Source: Coleofasciculus sp. S288
Lineage (GTDB): Bacteria; Cyanobacteriota; Cyanobacteriia; Cyanobacteriales; Coleofasciculaceae
Direction: 5' to 3'
Assembly (NCBI GenBank): GCA_020216575.1
Contig: JAIUYC010000002.1
Location: 1-18,690 of the forward strand
Length of the DNA: 18,690 nucleotides
Shown here: positions 7,861-15,319 of the stretch, one piece after another
Layout: the number at the start of each line of letters is the position of its first letter
Numbering within the stretch: position 1 is the first letter of the stretch
Program-made: the position numbers and the translations under genes
Notes under the pieces: model-generated
What the model was told of the DNA's origin: nothing
Seen by the model: the letters and a program-made list of their open reading frames with translations, nothing else
Database searches by the model: none

Positions 7861-9594
7861 TCAATCGAATCGTCCTTGGGCAATACATTCTGCTTGTAGA
7901 ACAACAAGATTTTCCGCCTTGAACACAGTACAGGGTTCTACGAGCGTTGCCAAGGCTGGAACAACTCCTTGTTCTAATCGCGATCGCGCTTCTGAGGTAA
8001 CGGGCTGAAACTGATCCATCCAACTATCATCCCCTAAATACTCGGGCGTAAACGCGGCAGCATCCAACAGCCAAAAATCTACACTATACTTCTGAATAAA
8101 CTGATTGACGGCGGCTAAATCCGGGCTGTATTGAGCGTGAATTAAATCAATAATTTGTTGGCGGAATTTTCGATAGTAACCCACATGGTAGGGAACCGCA
8201 TATTCACTGCCAACCAAAATAGAGCGTTGAGCAAACGTTGGCAGGTTGTTCGCCTCGTCGGATAGAGATGCAATCAGAATGTCTTTGGGTTGCTGCTGAA
8301 AAAACTGATAAAGGGAGGGAACCGCACCGACTCGGTAGGTGATTACGGGAAAGTGTTTCACGAAGCTGGGATAGAGTACCAGTGAAGCACCGATGACAAC
8401 GGTAGACGCGATCGCAAATACCTGTTGGTAGAGGTTAGCTGGCTGTTGGCAGGCCTGGAAAATAGCATCTAGGATAGCACTCAATGCGATCGCCGCTAAC
8501 AGTACCACAATCACGCGGAAACCATACCCTGTATAGCGACTAGGAAGATGCAGTTTGAACAGCAAGGCATGGGCGGCAAAAAACATGCCCACAGATGCCA
8601 GAAATAGCTGAGGCAAAATTGCGATGTTGGGGGTTACCTGCTTGAGTAAGGGAAACCGGGAGCGATATGCTAGCAGCAGAGGCCACAACAATGCCGCACA
8701 TAGGGTAACTGGCGTAAACAGCGACTTCGGGAACATGCTGCTGCGCCTGCCATTAATCCAGTAGCCTTGGAACGTTTTGTGAAAAAACGTTGCTCGTCCT
8801 CCAGGTAAGAATTCCGGTAACGTTCTCGCTTCTGCGGCTGTAATAGCAGGGCCAAATTCAGATGCCGTTAAGACGTAAGGCAACATTACCAGTAGGGCAA
8901 CTCCTAGTCCAGCAGCGCACAATAAATAATCTTGGCGATTTTGGGAGAGACGAAACCGCCCATTTTCCCAGTCTGCCAAACGCAGTACTAAGATAACAAC
9001 ACCGATGAACAGACACTGGGGATAAAATAAGCCTAAAAGTGCGATCGCTGCCAGAGTCCCCAGCAATGAGCGTCGCACTACATAATACAAAAACGCCAGA
9101 AATAGCGGATAGGCAAAGGCTCTTGGCGTGCCAGATATTAAGTCATCCTTCAGCCACAACTGCTGATTTAGCATCAAGGCGGCGATGAACCCAGTCGCGG
9201 GTATCGGCAATAGTTCCAGGCAGAGTCCAAAACAGTAACCCGTGACGAGCAATCCTAGCATGAGTGGCAGGAGTTTGTTCAACAGCAGTGGATGAACGCC
9301 CAACGCTGCTATCACTCGGTAAAATGTAGCGTATCCCGCAGGAGCTACAGACTGAAAATAATCTGCAATTAGGTTATTAGGAAATAGCTCTGGATCGACA
9401 AACCGCAGCATCCAAAATACATGCTGCCTCGCATCATCCTGCACGGCATAGTCGCTACTAAACGCCTGCTGCCACCCTAAAATCCCGTAAACAGCCGCAA
9501 ATGCTAAACTTAACCCGAACCAAAACTTCACCTGGGTTCTAGACGTTTTAGGGGTTGGGGTGGTTAACTCTCTATGCAGGTATGCGATCGCCAT
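7861..9594 (-). CDS. polytopic membrane protein, GT-C-like, QDDARQH family (copy 2)
   Basis: A 577-residue membrane protein, clearly homologous over its whole length to the 594-residue protein at 2822-4606. Shared blocks include KFWFxLSL, QDDARQHVFWM (DD at 53-54), LIADYFQSVAPAGY, FLAFLYY, LLGLFYPQ, AAEARTxxEFLPGG, HLPSRYT, FFQQQPKD, SPDLA, VDFWLL and VLQAECIA. An N-terminal helix (~22-42) is followed by a large outer loop, about ten more helices and a soluble C-terminal region. The GT-C plan suggests transfer of a sugar from a lipid-linked donor at the outer face of the membrane; the reaction and acceptor are unknown. ATG 9594 lies 5 bases after the stop of the GT39-like gene and the next gene starts 36 bases downstream, so these three are very likely co-transcribed. 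Confidence 0.85.
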   Translation of the reverse strand: MAIAYLHRELTTPTPKTSRTQVKFWFGLSLAFAAVYGILGWQQAFSSDYAVQDDARQHVFWMLRFVDPELFPNNLIADYFQSVAPAGYATFYRVIAALGVHPLLLNKLLPLMLGLLVTGYCFGLCLELLPIPATGFIAALMLNQQLWLKDDLISGTPRAFAYPLFLAFLYYVVRRSLLGTLAAIALLGLFYPQCLFIGVVILVLRLADWENGRFRLSQNRQDYLLCAAGLGVALLVMLPYVLTASEFGPAITAAEARTLPEFLPGGRATFFHKTFQGYWINGRRSSMFPKSLFTPVTLCAALLWPLLLAYRSRFPLLKQVTPNIAILPQLFLASVGMFFAAHALLFKLHLPSRYTGYGFRVIVVLLAAIALSAILDAIFQACQQPANLYQQVFAIASTVVIGASLVLYPSFVKHFPVITYRVGAVPSLYQFFQQQPKDILIASLSDEANNLPTFAQRSILVGSEYAVPYHVGYYRKFRQQIIDLIHAQYSPDLAAVNQFIQKYSVDFWLLDAAAFTPEYLGDDSWMDQFQPVTSEARSRLEQGVVPALATLVEPCTVFKAENLVVLQAECIAQGRFD

Positions 9595-9599
9595 GATAC

Positions 9600-11153
9600 C
9601 TAGGTTAAATCGTATAAATAAACAAATGCACCTGGACGCTCAAAGAAATCTACTTGTTTGCCAATGCTATCCAGATAAGTTTTAACCATTTCATTTTCAG
9701 AGTCAACATTAGCATGAGAGAAGAGTAACCACACTCGTTTATTTCCCCGCAGTTTGTCCAAGTCTTTCTGATATCGCTCTCGCTCTGCATCCGATAGGTG
9801 TCTTTTTCCATCCTGTTTATCTAAGTCATCCACCCCAATAATGTAATCGCCCTCTTGATATCCGTATTTCTCGGCATAGTACTTAAATTGATATTCTCCT
9901 CGCTGGAAAATGTAGAGAACATCTCCCGGTTGCTGGCGGGTTTTTACATAACTAATAATCGGCTTAATTTCTTCTCGCCAGTAGGGCTGAACTAACAGTT
10001 TGCTACTATCTACAACTGGAGAATAGAGCAGTACTACTAACAGAACGATACCTGCGATGTTAATCGGTTTAGAGCGAACTCGGCGCATCAGGTAATCGAT
10101 TCCTTCAGCCATTAACAAGATAACGAAGGGAGTCAGAAATAATACCAGACGACTACGAAAGGGATATTTCTGTAAATAAGCTGCGAAAAATGTAACGATG
10201 ACTGGAGACAGTAAAAGCCATAACGTCTCTTTTTTTCGACGATAGCAGGCAATACAACCGACGACAAAGGAAATAATGGCTAATCCATCCATTATTTCCT
10301 GAAATCCCAATGGCCTATAGAAAAATTTCCCAAAAGCATCCAGCAACCAAATAATATCAAAGGGAGATGAGGGAAAAGCGTCTTCCCAAGATGTCATCAA
10401 GTCTTCATTCCCGCTCAGGGAACGCAGGGAAAGCCAATAAAATGCAGCGAAGCTGAATAACCAGGATGAAAAAATTACGGCAATCCTATTGAGTCTGAGT
10501 TTTTCCCGTCTGACAATCCGAATGAGTACCGAGGTTATGCCAACACCTGTCAAAACAAAGATGGCTGGATGGGAAAACCAAATTGCGATCGCTCCTGCTA
10601 GGGAAAACGTTATAGTCTGATCAGATTTCAGTTTGGGACTGCCCAGATGCATTGCCATCAAGCAACAGAGTAGAGCTACAGCAACATCGGTTGAGTACTG
10701 TTTAACTTCAAAAGAAAAGTAGACTAAATAATATAAGCTGGCAAAAAAGGCTAAGGCGATAGGAACCGCTTGCCGTTCAAGGAATCGTTTTGCTAATCCA
10801 TAAAACAGGAACAGGGAAATAATCCCAGATAGTAAAGGAAAGAGCCTTAAGGCATATTCATTATTACCAAATAGGTTAATTGCTAGTTTTTCAACCATTA
10901 AAAACCCAATCGGCGCTCCCTGTTCGTAATCTAGAGGCTGTAGGAGTCCTAAAAAAGAGCGATCGACAATATTTAATGCCAGTACAGCTTCATCCGCCCA
11001 CAGGGAACGGTTAAATAAATACTGAACTAGCCGAACCAGAATGCCAAAGGTAATAATTATTATTGAGAGGATTTCAGGGAGCGAGAAATAATTGGCTCTT
11101 TTCAAAAAAAGACGTTTAGTAAAAATTCTAAAATTATGATGTAGCTTATACAT
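9600..11153 (-). CDS. GT39/PMT-like membrane glycosyltransferase
   Basis: A 517-residue member of the PMT/ArnT-like GT-C superfamily, which moves sugars from polyprenyl-phosphate donors to lipid, glycan or protein acceptors outside the cytoplasm. After the first helix (~28-47) the outer loop has SLWADEAVLAL, with the acidic pair Asp54-Glu55 in the catalytic position, then QGAPIGFLMVEKL and NEYALRLFPLLSG, the usual PMT blocks where a conserved Arg precedes the second helix. About ten further helices follow, then a C-terminal soluble part (~residues 395-517) with QPGDVLYIFQRGEYQFKYYAE. The start is ATG 11153 with only a weak upstream ribosome site. It overlaps nothing and ends 5 bases before the next gene. 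The substrate cannot be read from sequence. Confidence 0.87.
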   Translation of the reverse strand: MYKLHHNFRIFTKRLFLKRANYFSLPEILSIIIITFGILVRLVQYLFNRSLWADEAVLALNIVDRSFLGLLQPLDYEQGAPIGFLMVEKLAINLFGNNEYALRLFPLLSGIISLFLFYGLAKRFLERQAVPIALAFFASLYYLVYFSFEVKQYSTDVAVALLCCLMAMHLGSPKLKSDQTITFSLAGAIAIWFSHPAIFVLTGVGITSVLIRIVRREKLRLNRIAVIFSSWLFSFAAFYWLSLRSLSGNEDLMTSWEDAFPSSPFDIIWLLDAFGKFFYRPLGFQEIMDGLAIISFVVGCIACYRRKKETLWLLLSPVIVTFFAAYLQKYPFRSRLVLFLTPFVILLMAEGIDYLMRRVRSKPINIAGIVLLVVLLYSPVVDSSKLLVQPYWREEIKPIISYVKTRQQPGDVLYIFQRGEYQFKYYAEKYGYQEGDYIIGVDDLDKQDGKRHLSDAERERYQKDLDKLRGNKRVWLLFSHANVDSENEMVKTYLDSIGKQVDFFERPGAFVYLYDLT

Positions 11154-11189
11154 TTAACTGAACCTAATCTGAAAATAGGAGTCACATTT

Positions 11190-11259
11190 GTAGGGGCGGG
11201 TTTAGGGGTTTAATTTGGACATATACCCATAAATTCTGTTCAAAACCTGCCCTATCTAC
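11190..11259. repeat. degenerate inverted-repeat element
   Basis: GTAGGGGCGGGTTT (11190-11203) is roughly complementary to AAACCTGCCC with TATCTAC (11243-11259). The arms carry mismatches and an insertion. It shares GTAG/CTAC ends with the palindromes at 6007, 6092 and 16780, and is probably a decayed palindromic interspersed repeat. Confidence 0.5.
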
Positions 11260-11313
11260 CGAGCAATTGTGTCATATAGCTAGTCTATTTGAGTTGTGAA
11301 CAATAATGATAAC

Positions 11314-11361
11314 GAACCACAGAGGCACAGAGAACCCAGAGAAGGGAAGAGAAGAGAGAAT
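11314..11361. repeat. purine-rich CACAGAG/CCCAGAG interspersed repeat
   Basis: GAACCACAGAGGCACAGAG is followed by AACCCAGAGAAGGG and GA-rich sequence. Sequences of this ACCACAGAGGCACAGAG form are, from memory, scattered through intergenic DNA of many cyanobacteria. No function is known to me. Confidence 0.45.
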
Positions 11362-11484
11362 TTTATGAATCATTTAGGCTGGCTATATTTAAACTCAAAT
11401 GGTATCAGAAGAGGTATATTTTCATTCCTTATGTTGTGAAAAATTGTCTGTGGGTGGCTGTCTTAAAAATAAGTCAGAATTAAT

Positions 11485-13077
11485 TTAGGTTTCTAACTTC
11501 CATAGATTTCCCTGCTTGTGAAGTTGTTTCATTTTAAGGTGCTGCGTTTGCTCAAGTGTTTGTCGCACGTCTGGAGAAAGCCTGTATAAGAAAACATCTC
11601 TAAACCCTTTAGGGATTGCCGGGATAGTATCTTTGGGGATTAATTGTAATTTCACATTTGAGTCAAGTAAATAACTGAGAGATAAAAGTTGGGTTGAATT
11701 GCTCGTGATAACAATTGGATGAGTCGCTTGGTTGATAAGGCGAGCTTCCTGGGGATTGTAATAGCTACTGTATTTATTCCACCAGGTTTCGGCTTGAGAG
11801 CTAATTGTACAGGAAATTACCCCCAATGAAATCAGAGTGACTGTCACCAACCGCCACAACTGCTGTTTTTTGATGGATGGAGTACTAATTTTAGTTGCCA
11901 GAAGGTAAGCGACAGCAAATTCTATACCCAGGTAACAGGGAATTAAATATCGGCCAGCAGTTGAGCGCTGTCCGCCTGAAATTAAATCTGGTAGTACGAT
12001 AACAGCCCCTGTCACTCCAATGAGCGTTAAGATAAACAACCAAGTTTTTTGAGGAGTCTGGCGGCAGAGAAAATAAATTGAGTATCCTACTAGAATTACA
12101 ATAGGAAGAATAATATAGATAATCGGGTCGTTATAGCCAAGTTGCACATCTTGAGCCGTTTGCATATCAAATAATGGCTCTGTATACCCAATTTGTGGCT
12201 CGAAAAATACAGACGCTAGGTTGAGTATCCAGCGTTGAACCAGGAGAATGAAGGGAATTTCCCGACGCGCCCAGTTCCCTCCTAAATCAAAACCATTTGC
12301 TGCTATAAATATTAGCCAAGGGAAGAAAGCAACCACGCCTGAAAGGAATGCTAATAGATACGCCTTTACCGATTGACTCCAATGAAACTTCTCCCTAATC
12401 CCGACATAGATGCCATGTCCCAGAATGACTACCACAGAAAGGAGATACGTGTAAAGATTTAAAACAATGGTAGCGGCATAAATACCCCAATTCAGTCTTG
12501 TTTTTAGGCGTATCGCTCGCAGTAGGGCAGCACTTGCAAGCAAAGTTGTCAAGACCCACAAGCTGTACGATCGCGCTTCCTGTGCGTATAAAATCTGGAA
12601 AGGGGAAACAGCGAATAATGCGATCGCAATCCACCCTGTTAGCGATGACTCAAATAATTCCAGGCACAGCCAATAGATACAAGGAAATGCCAGCAGGCTA
12701 AACAGTGCGGTTAAACTCCTCACTACCGCGACGGAGTAACCAAACCCCTGCACCCACAATCGCGTCAACACAAAATAAAGCGGTGGGAGTTGCACATCTG
12801 TTGAGGCTAAAACTTGAATTGTATCCGTTAAACCTTTCTCAGAATTGGGACGCTGATACTTTTGTAAGTCTTCAATTCCAATTTCACGTTCAGCGACATC
12901 TTGGATTAATTCGGTATTGGTGTAGCCCGCAATCTTTAAGGAGGTATAAACCTCATCATTCCAGTAAACTTTTTGCTCCAGATTAAAGAATCTAAAAAAT
13001 ATCCCAATTAACAAGATAATGATAAAGAATAGCTTGAAATTCGCCAAATCAGCAAGGAATTTTACTTTATTGACCAT
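11485..13077 (-). CDS. GT39/PMT-like membrane glycosyltransferase
   Basis: A 530-residue GT-C superfamily protein. The first helix (~13-31) is followed by KVYWNDEVYTS with Asp41-Glu42 at the catalytic position, then a ~45-residue polar outer loop, LPPLYFVLTRLW (97-108) and VVRSLTALFSLLAF. The SPFQILYAQEARSYSLWVL block (158-176) is the typical GT39 motif in which an Arg and a Tyr recur. Around nine further helices and a short C-terminal soluble portion (~435-530) complete it. The likely role is transfer of a polyprenyl-phosphate-linked sugar at the periplasmic or thylakoid-lumen face; the acceptor is unknown. ATG 13077 is chosen; no strong ribosome site is visible. It is the most upstream of the five and separated by 331 bases from the rest, so it probably has its own promoter and may be a separate transcript. 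Confidence 0.87.
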   Translation of the reverse strand: MVNKVKFLADLANFKLFFIIILLIGIFFRFFNLEQKVYWNDEVYTSLKIAGYTNTELIQDVAEREIGIEDLQKYQRPNSEKGLTDTIQVLASTDVQLPPLYFVLTRLWVQGFGYSVAVVRSLTALFSLLAFPCIYWLCLELFESSLTGWIAIALFAVSPFQILYAQEARSYSLWVLTTLLASAALLRAIRLKTRLNWGIYAATIVLNLYTYLLSVVVILGHGIYVGIREKFHWSQSVKAYLLAFLSGVVAFFPWLIFIAANGFDLGGNWARREIPFILLVQRWILNLASVFFEPQIGYTEPLFDMQTAQDVQLGYNDPIIYIILPIVILVGYSIYFLCRQTPQKTWLFILTLIGVTGAVIVLPDLISGGQRSTAGRYLIPCYLGIEFAVAYLLATKISTPSIKKQQLWRLVTVTLISLGVISCTISSQAETWWNKYSSYYNPQEARLINQATHPIVITSNSTQLLSLSYLLDSNVKLQLIPKDTIPAIPKGFRDVFLYRLSPDVRQTLEQTQHLKMKQLHKQGNLWKLET

Positions 13078-13306
13078 CTGAGAAATTTTAGTGTGCGGCT
13101 CGACTCCTAAAAGAGTTTATCTTATAAGGGAAATCGGTGGTGAACAGAATAGAAGTTACCCAAAACATCAGGTAACCAGTAAAGCACGAGTGAGTTTATA
13201 CGACTAGTCATGAGTAGTAGCATTATATAAGTCGGGTTGTGGAAAGAGGAAATCAAAAGGGTAATCTTTGCAATCTCCCACTAATTACTCACATAAGGAG
13301 AGCATG

Positions 13307-13723
13307 TCAATCGGGAACAAATGCACTCATGGGATCGAGAGCCGTTGTGAAGACGAAATAGATTACCCCAACGCCCAAAAGCATAATGATTAAGCTGAAA
13401 AAGATTACTCGACGGATTGAGGGTTCGTAAGTGTCATTATCAATGTCGTGGCAAACGGCAAAGTAGTAAAGGGTGGAGAGTAACACTGTCACTAGACCCA
13501 CTAAGGAGAAGAGTAAACCCAACTTCCAACCAGTACCAGGACGGTGTACATGAGGAATTTGAAACTGGCGAAGACGCACGATAACCACTCCAAAACCCAA
13601 TAGAGCGATCGCGCTACGCATCCACGCCAGATAGGTGCGCTCGTTTGCCAGGTGATCTCTTACCCGCGATGGATTCTCCCGCCCTTGCTTCTCTATATTG
13701 CTCACCCTACACCGTTTGTACAC
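13307..13723 (-). CDS. DUF202 (YidH-like) membrane protein
   Basis: A 138-residue inner-membrane protein of unknown function. The signature RDHLANERTYLAWMRSAIAL (~residues 22-41) is the DUF202 hallmark, with a conserved Arg-Asp-x-Leu-Ala-x-Glu-Arg segment leading into the first helix. Three helices are predicted: ~34-50, ~68-88 and ~103-127. The start is GTG at 13723, or GTG at 13705, which would remove six non-conserved residues; no ribosome site decides between them. Its 3' side faces the 5' end of the GT39-like gene 229 bases away, in which I see no other gene. DUF202 proteins are small, common and not functionally defined. Confidence 0.85.
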   Translation of the reverse strand: MYKRCRVSNIEKQGRENPSRVRDHLANERTYLAWMRSAIALLGFGVVIVRLRQFQIPHVHRPGTGWKLGLLFSLVGLVTVLLSTLYYFAVCHDIDNDTYEPSIRRVIFFSLIIMLLGVGVIYFVFTTALDPMSAFVPD

Positions 13724-13832
13724 TCGAAACTGATACTCTCAGCACCTACCGCCTCTGGATTGGCCTGGTTGGCTTTGATTGCTGCCATTGTTCCGGCAGT
13801 TCCTATCAAATTCTGCTTGATTCCCAATAAAA

Positions 13833-13856
13833 ACGGTAACTCGATCAGATTACCGT
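13833..13856. promoter_or_regulatory. operator-like inverted repeat, site 1
   Basis: ACGGTAA (13833-13839), a 10-base spacer, and TTACCGT (13850-13856). It shares 18 of 22 core bases with site 2, exactly 200 bp downstream. The size and symmetry fit a dimeric repressor of TetR or similar type. Confidence 0.6.
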
Positions 13857-14030
13857 AGTTTCAGGATGACAACAATACCTCGCCAGGGGCAACAGCATGG
13901 ATAGCATCTACATTTGATCACATGCCAGATGGACGCTTGTTGATGAATGTCAGTCTACTAATTTTTGCTGGGAGTGCAGATTCGGATTAAATTTTGAATT
14001 TGTTAGGTGACTGACTCATTTTCTGATAAA

Positions 14031-14058
14031 ATCCGGTAACTTGACCGAATTACCGGAT
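14031..14058. promoter_or_regulatory. operator-like inverted repeat, site 2, upstream of the dehydrogenase
   Basis: ATCCGGTAA (14031-14039), spacer CTTGACCGAA, and TTACCGGAT (14050-14058): perfect 9-bp arms, ending 85 bases before the dehydrogenase ATG. The spacer contains TTGACC, which resembles a -35 element, so a bound factor could block or guide polymerase. No convincing -10 is seen 17 bases further on. Confidence 0.65.
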
Positions 14059-14143
14059 TAGAGCTGAGGAAGAAAACTATACAGATTGCTTTAAAAGTAA
14101 CAGTGCATGAATTAATCAGTTTTTAAAAAATAGGAAGCTTTCC

Positions 14144-14875
14144 ATGCTTATTCAAACTGTTGGTATATTAAGTCCCGGTAATATGGGACAAGCGATCGCT
14201 GCTGTGTTGAGTCAAAACGGATTGAGGGTGGTTACTGCACTAGATGACCGTAGCGAACGGACTCGGCAACTAGCAGATGAGGCGAAAATCGAAGATCTGG
14301 GTTCGCTTGATCGCCTAGTTGCCGAATCGGATATGTTGCTTTCAGTGCTGATCCCCTCAGCCGCTACGCAGGCAGCAGAGCAAGTGGCTTTGGCGATACG
14401 TAACCTTGGCAAAAATCTTTTGTATGTGGACTGTAATGCGATCTCACCTCATAAAGCTGAAAGCCTTGGGCAACTCATCCAAGAGGCTGGAGGACAGTTC
14501 GTTGATGTTGCGATTGTTGGTCTGCCTCTAGGAGTGCCGGACTGTACTCGAATTTACGCATCTGGAACACAGGCAGGCGAACTAGAACAATTGCGCGACT
14601 ATGGGCTAGATATCAGGGTGATTGGCAATGAAATTGGTCAAGCTTCAGGCTTAAAGATGTGTTATGCCGCTCTGACAAAAGGGCTGACGGCTACTGCAAC
14701 AGAATTACTCGTTGCTGCTTTTCGGCTGGGCGTGGAAGAGGTGTTGTGGAGTGAACTGTCTCGCAGCCAAAAGGAGCTGCTCACCTGGCTGACTAATTCT
14801 ATTTCGTCCATGCCATCGAAAACCCACTGTTGGATCGCTGAAATGGAAGAGATAACAGCTACTTTCGCACTCTAG
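14144..14875 (+). pseudogene. NAD(P)-dependent dehydrogenase, 3'-truncated (6-phosphogluconate dehydrogenase-like, DUF1932-type)
   Basis: A 243-residue protein with an N-terminal Rossmann motif (VGILSPGNMG; Gly7, Gly12, Gly15), a beta-hydroxyacid dehydrogenase fold, the catalytic-type Lys171 in SGLKMCYAALTKG, and a helical C-terminal domain of the DUF1932 kind (VAAFRLGVEEVLW, SMPSKTHCWIAEMEEI). Relatives usually continue ~40-50 residues beyond the EMEEI-TF motif; here the frame stops two codons after it. Reading from 14869 in another frame gives TLGLKKLY before TGA, which fits the expected TF-x-x-LGL, so a frameshift near 14867 plus loss of the end is likely. The tnpB remnant starts only ~60 bases downstream, suggesting that insertion truncated the gene. 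ATG 14144 follows a weak AGGAAG site. The substrate is unknown; the truncation may leave it inactive. Confidence 0.75.
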
Positions 14876-14935
14876 GCCTAAAGAAACTATATTGAGCCTC
14901 AAGAGCAATAACACTGCCACAATACGTGACATACT

Positions 14936-14965
14936 CCTACACTGACTCTTCGAGTACAGTGTAGG
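14936..14965. repeat. IS200/IS605-type right-end hairpin
   Basis: CCTACACTG (14936-14944) and CAGTGTAGG (14957-14965) make a perfect 9-bp stem with a 12-base loop, overlapping the tnpB stop. IS200/IS605 elements carry such subterminal hairpins at their ends, recognised by the TnpA transposase; no left end is visible here. Confidence 0.65.
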
Positions 14966-15296
14966 CTTCGCAACCAATCCGGCTATTGCTTAGGAGGCGT
15001 TGCGCTTTAAGGACTGGATGCCCCTCAGCCCTATTTTTGATATTGACGGCTGCATTATGGTCTCGGTCTAGACTACACCCACAGTGAGGGCAGTCATGCC
15101 AACGTATATGCAGCTTTTTTGGTACTTTCTCACCGCAATTAGAGCAATCTTGTGAGGTATTGTGGGCGCTTACTGGGACAACCAACAAACCAGCATTTTC
15201 GGCTTTGTTTGCCAGTATCGACAGAAAGCTTGACCATCCAGCGTCCAACACAGATTTAGCCAATTGGGTACGAGCAAGCCCCTTGACGTTTAACTG
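14937..15296 (-). pseudogene. tnpB: TnpB (IS200/IS605, OrfB) C-terminal remnant
   Basis: Only the last ~119 residues of the ~400-residue TnpB remain. Recognisable homology begins at [20 protein letters not shown] near 15296, then [15 protein letters not shown] and [21 protein letters not shown]: four Cys of the zinc ribbon and the final RuvC-like Asp (in DRDHNAA). The reading frame stays open up to its own stop, so decay is recent or the 3' end is under constraint. The N-terminal RuvC parts and any tnpA are missing; upstream the sequence runs straight into the 3' end of the CysA gene (stop at 15320). The first Met-like codon (TTG 15263) is inside the homologous part and not a natural start. 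TnpB itself is an RNA-guided nuclease; this fragment cannot be active. Confidence 0.85.
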
Positions 15297-15319
15297 ATAA
15301 TTGTCCGTGTTTGGGTGAA

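Larger units (their letters stand above)
11154..11484. other. 331-base intergenic region with two repeat remnants
   Basis: Lies between two GT39-like genes on the same strand and should hold the promoter for the downstream trio. It has a degenerate GTAG...CTAC inverted repeat (11190-11259) and a purine-rich AGAG repeat (11314-11361). No gene or clear terminator is seen. Confidence 0.55.
13724..14143. other. 420-base region with twin operator-like sites and a possible gene remnant
   Basis: Lies between the divergent DUF202 and dehydrogenase genes. It holds two copies of a 22-bp inverted repeat (13834 and 14034). A hydrophobic + strand reading frame at ~13730-13858 (ASGLAWLALIAAIVPAVPIK) could be the decayed end of a membrane protein gene; it has no start of its own that is independent of the DUF202 gene, so it is not called as a gene. 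Confidence 0.5.

Noticed and set aside
2822..11153. One of the membrane proteins being the exosortase for the PEP-CTERM protein
   Set aside because: None is of exosortase size or shows the Cys...Arg...His arrangement; all have the GT-C plan with a C-terminal soluble domain.
12395..12986. Several open frames on both strands inside the GT39-like gene
   Set aside because: They are shadows of the 530-residue coding frame with no recognisable features.
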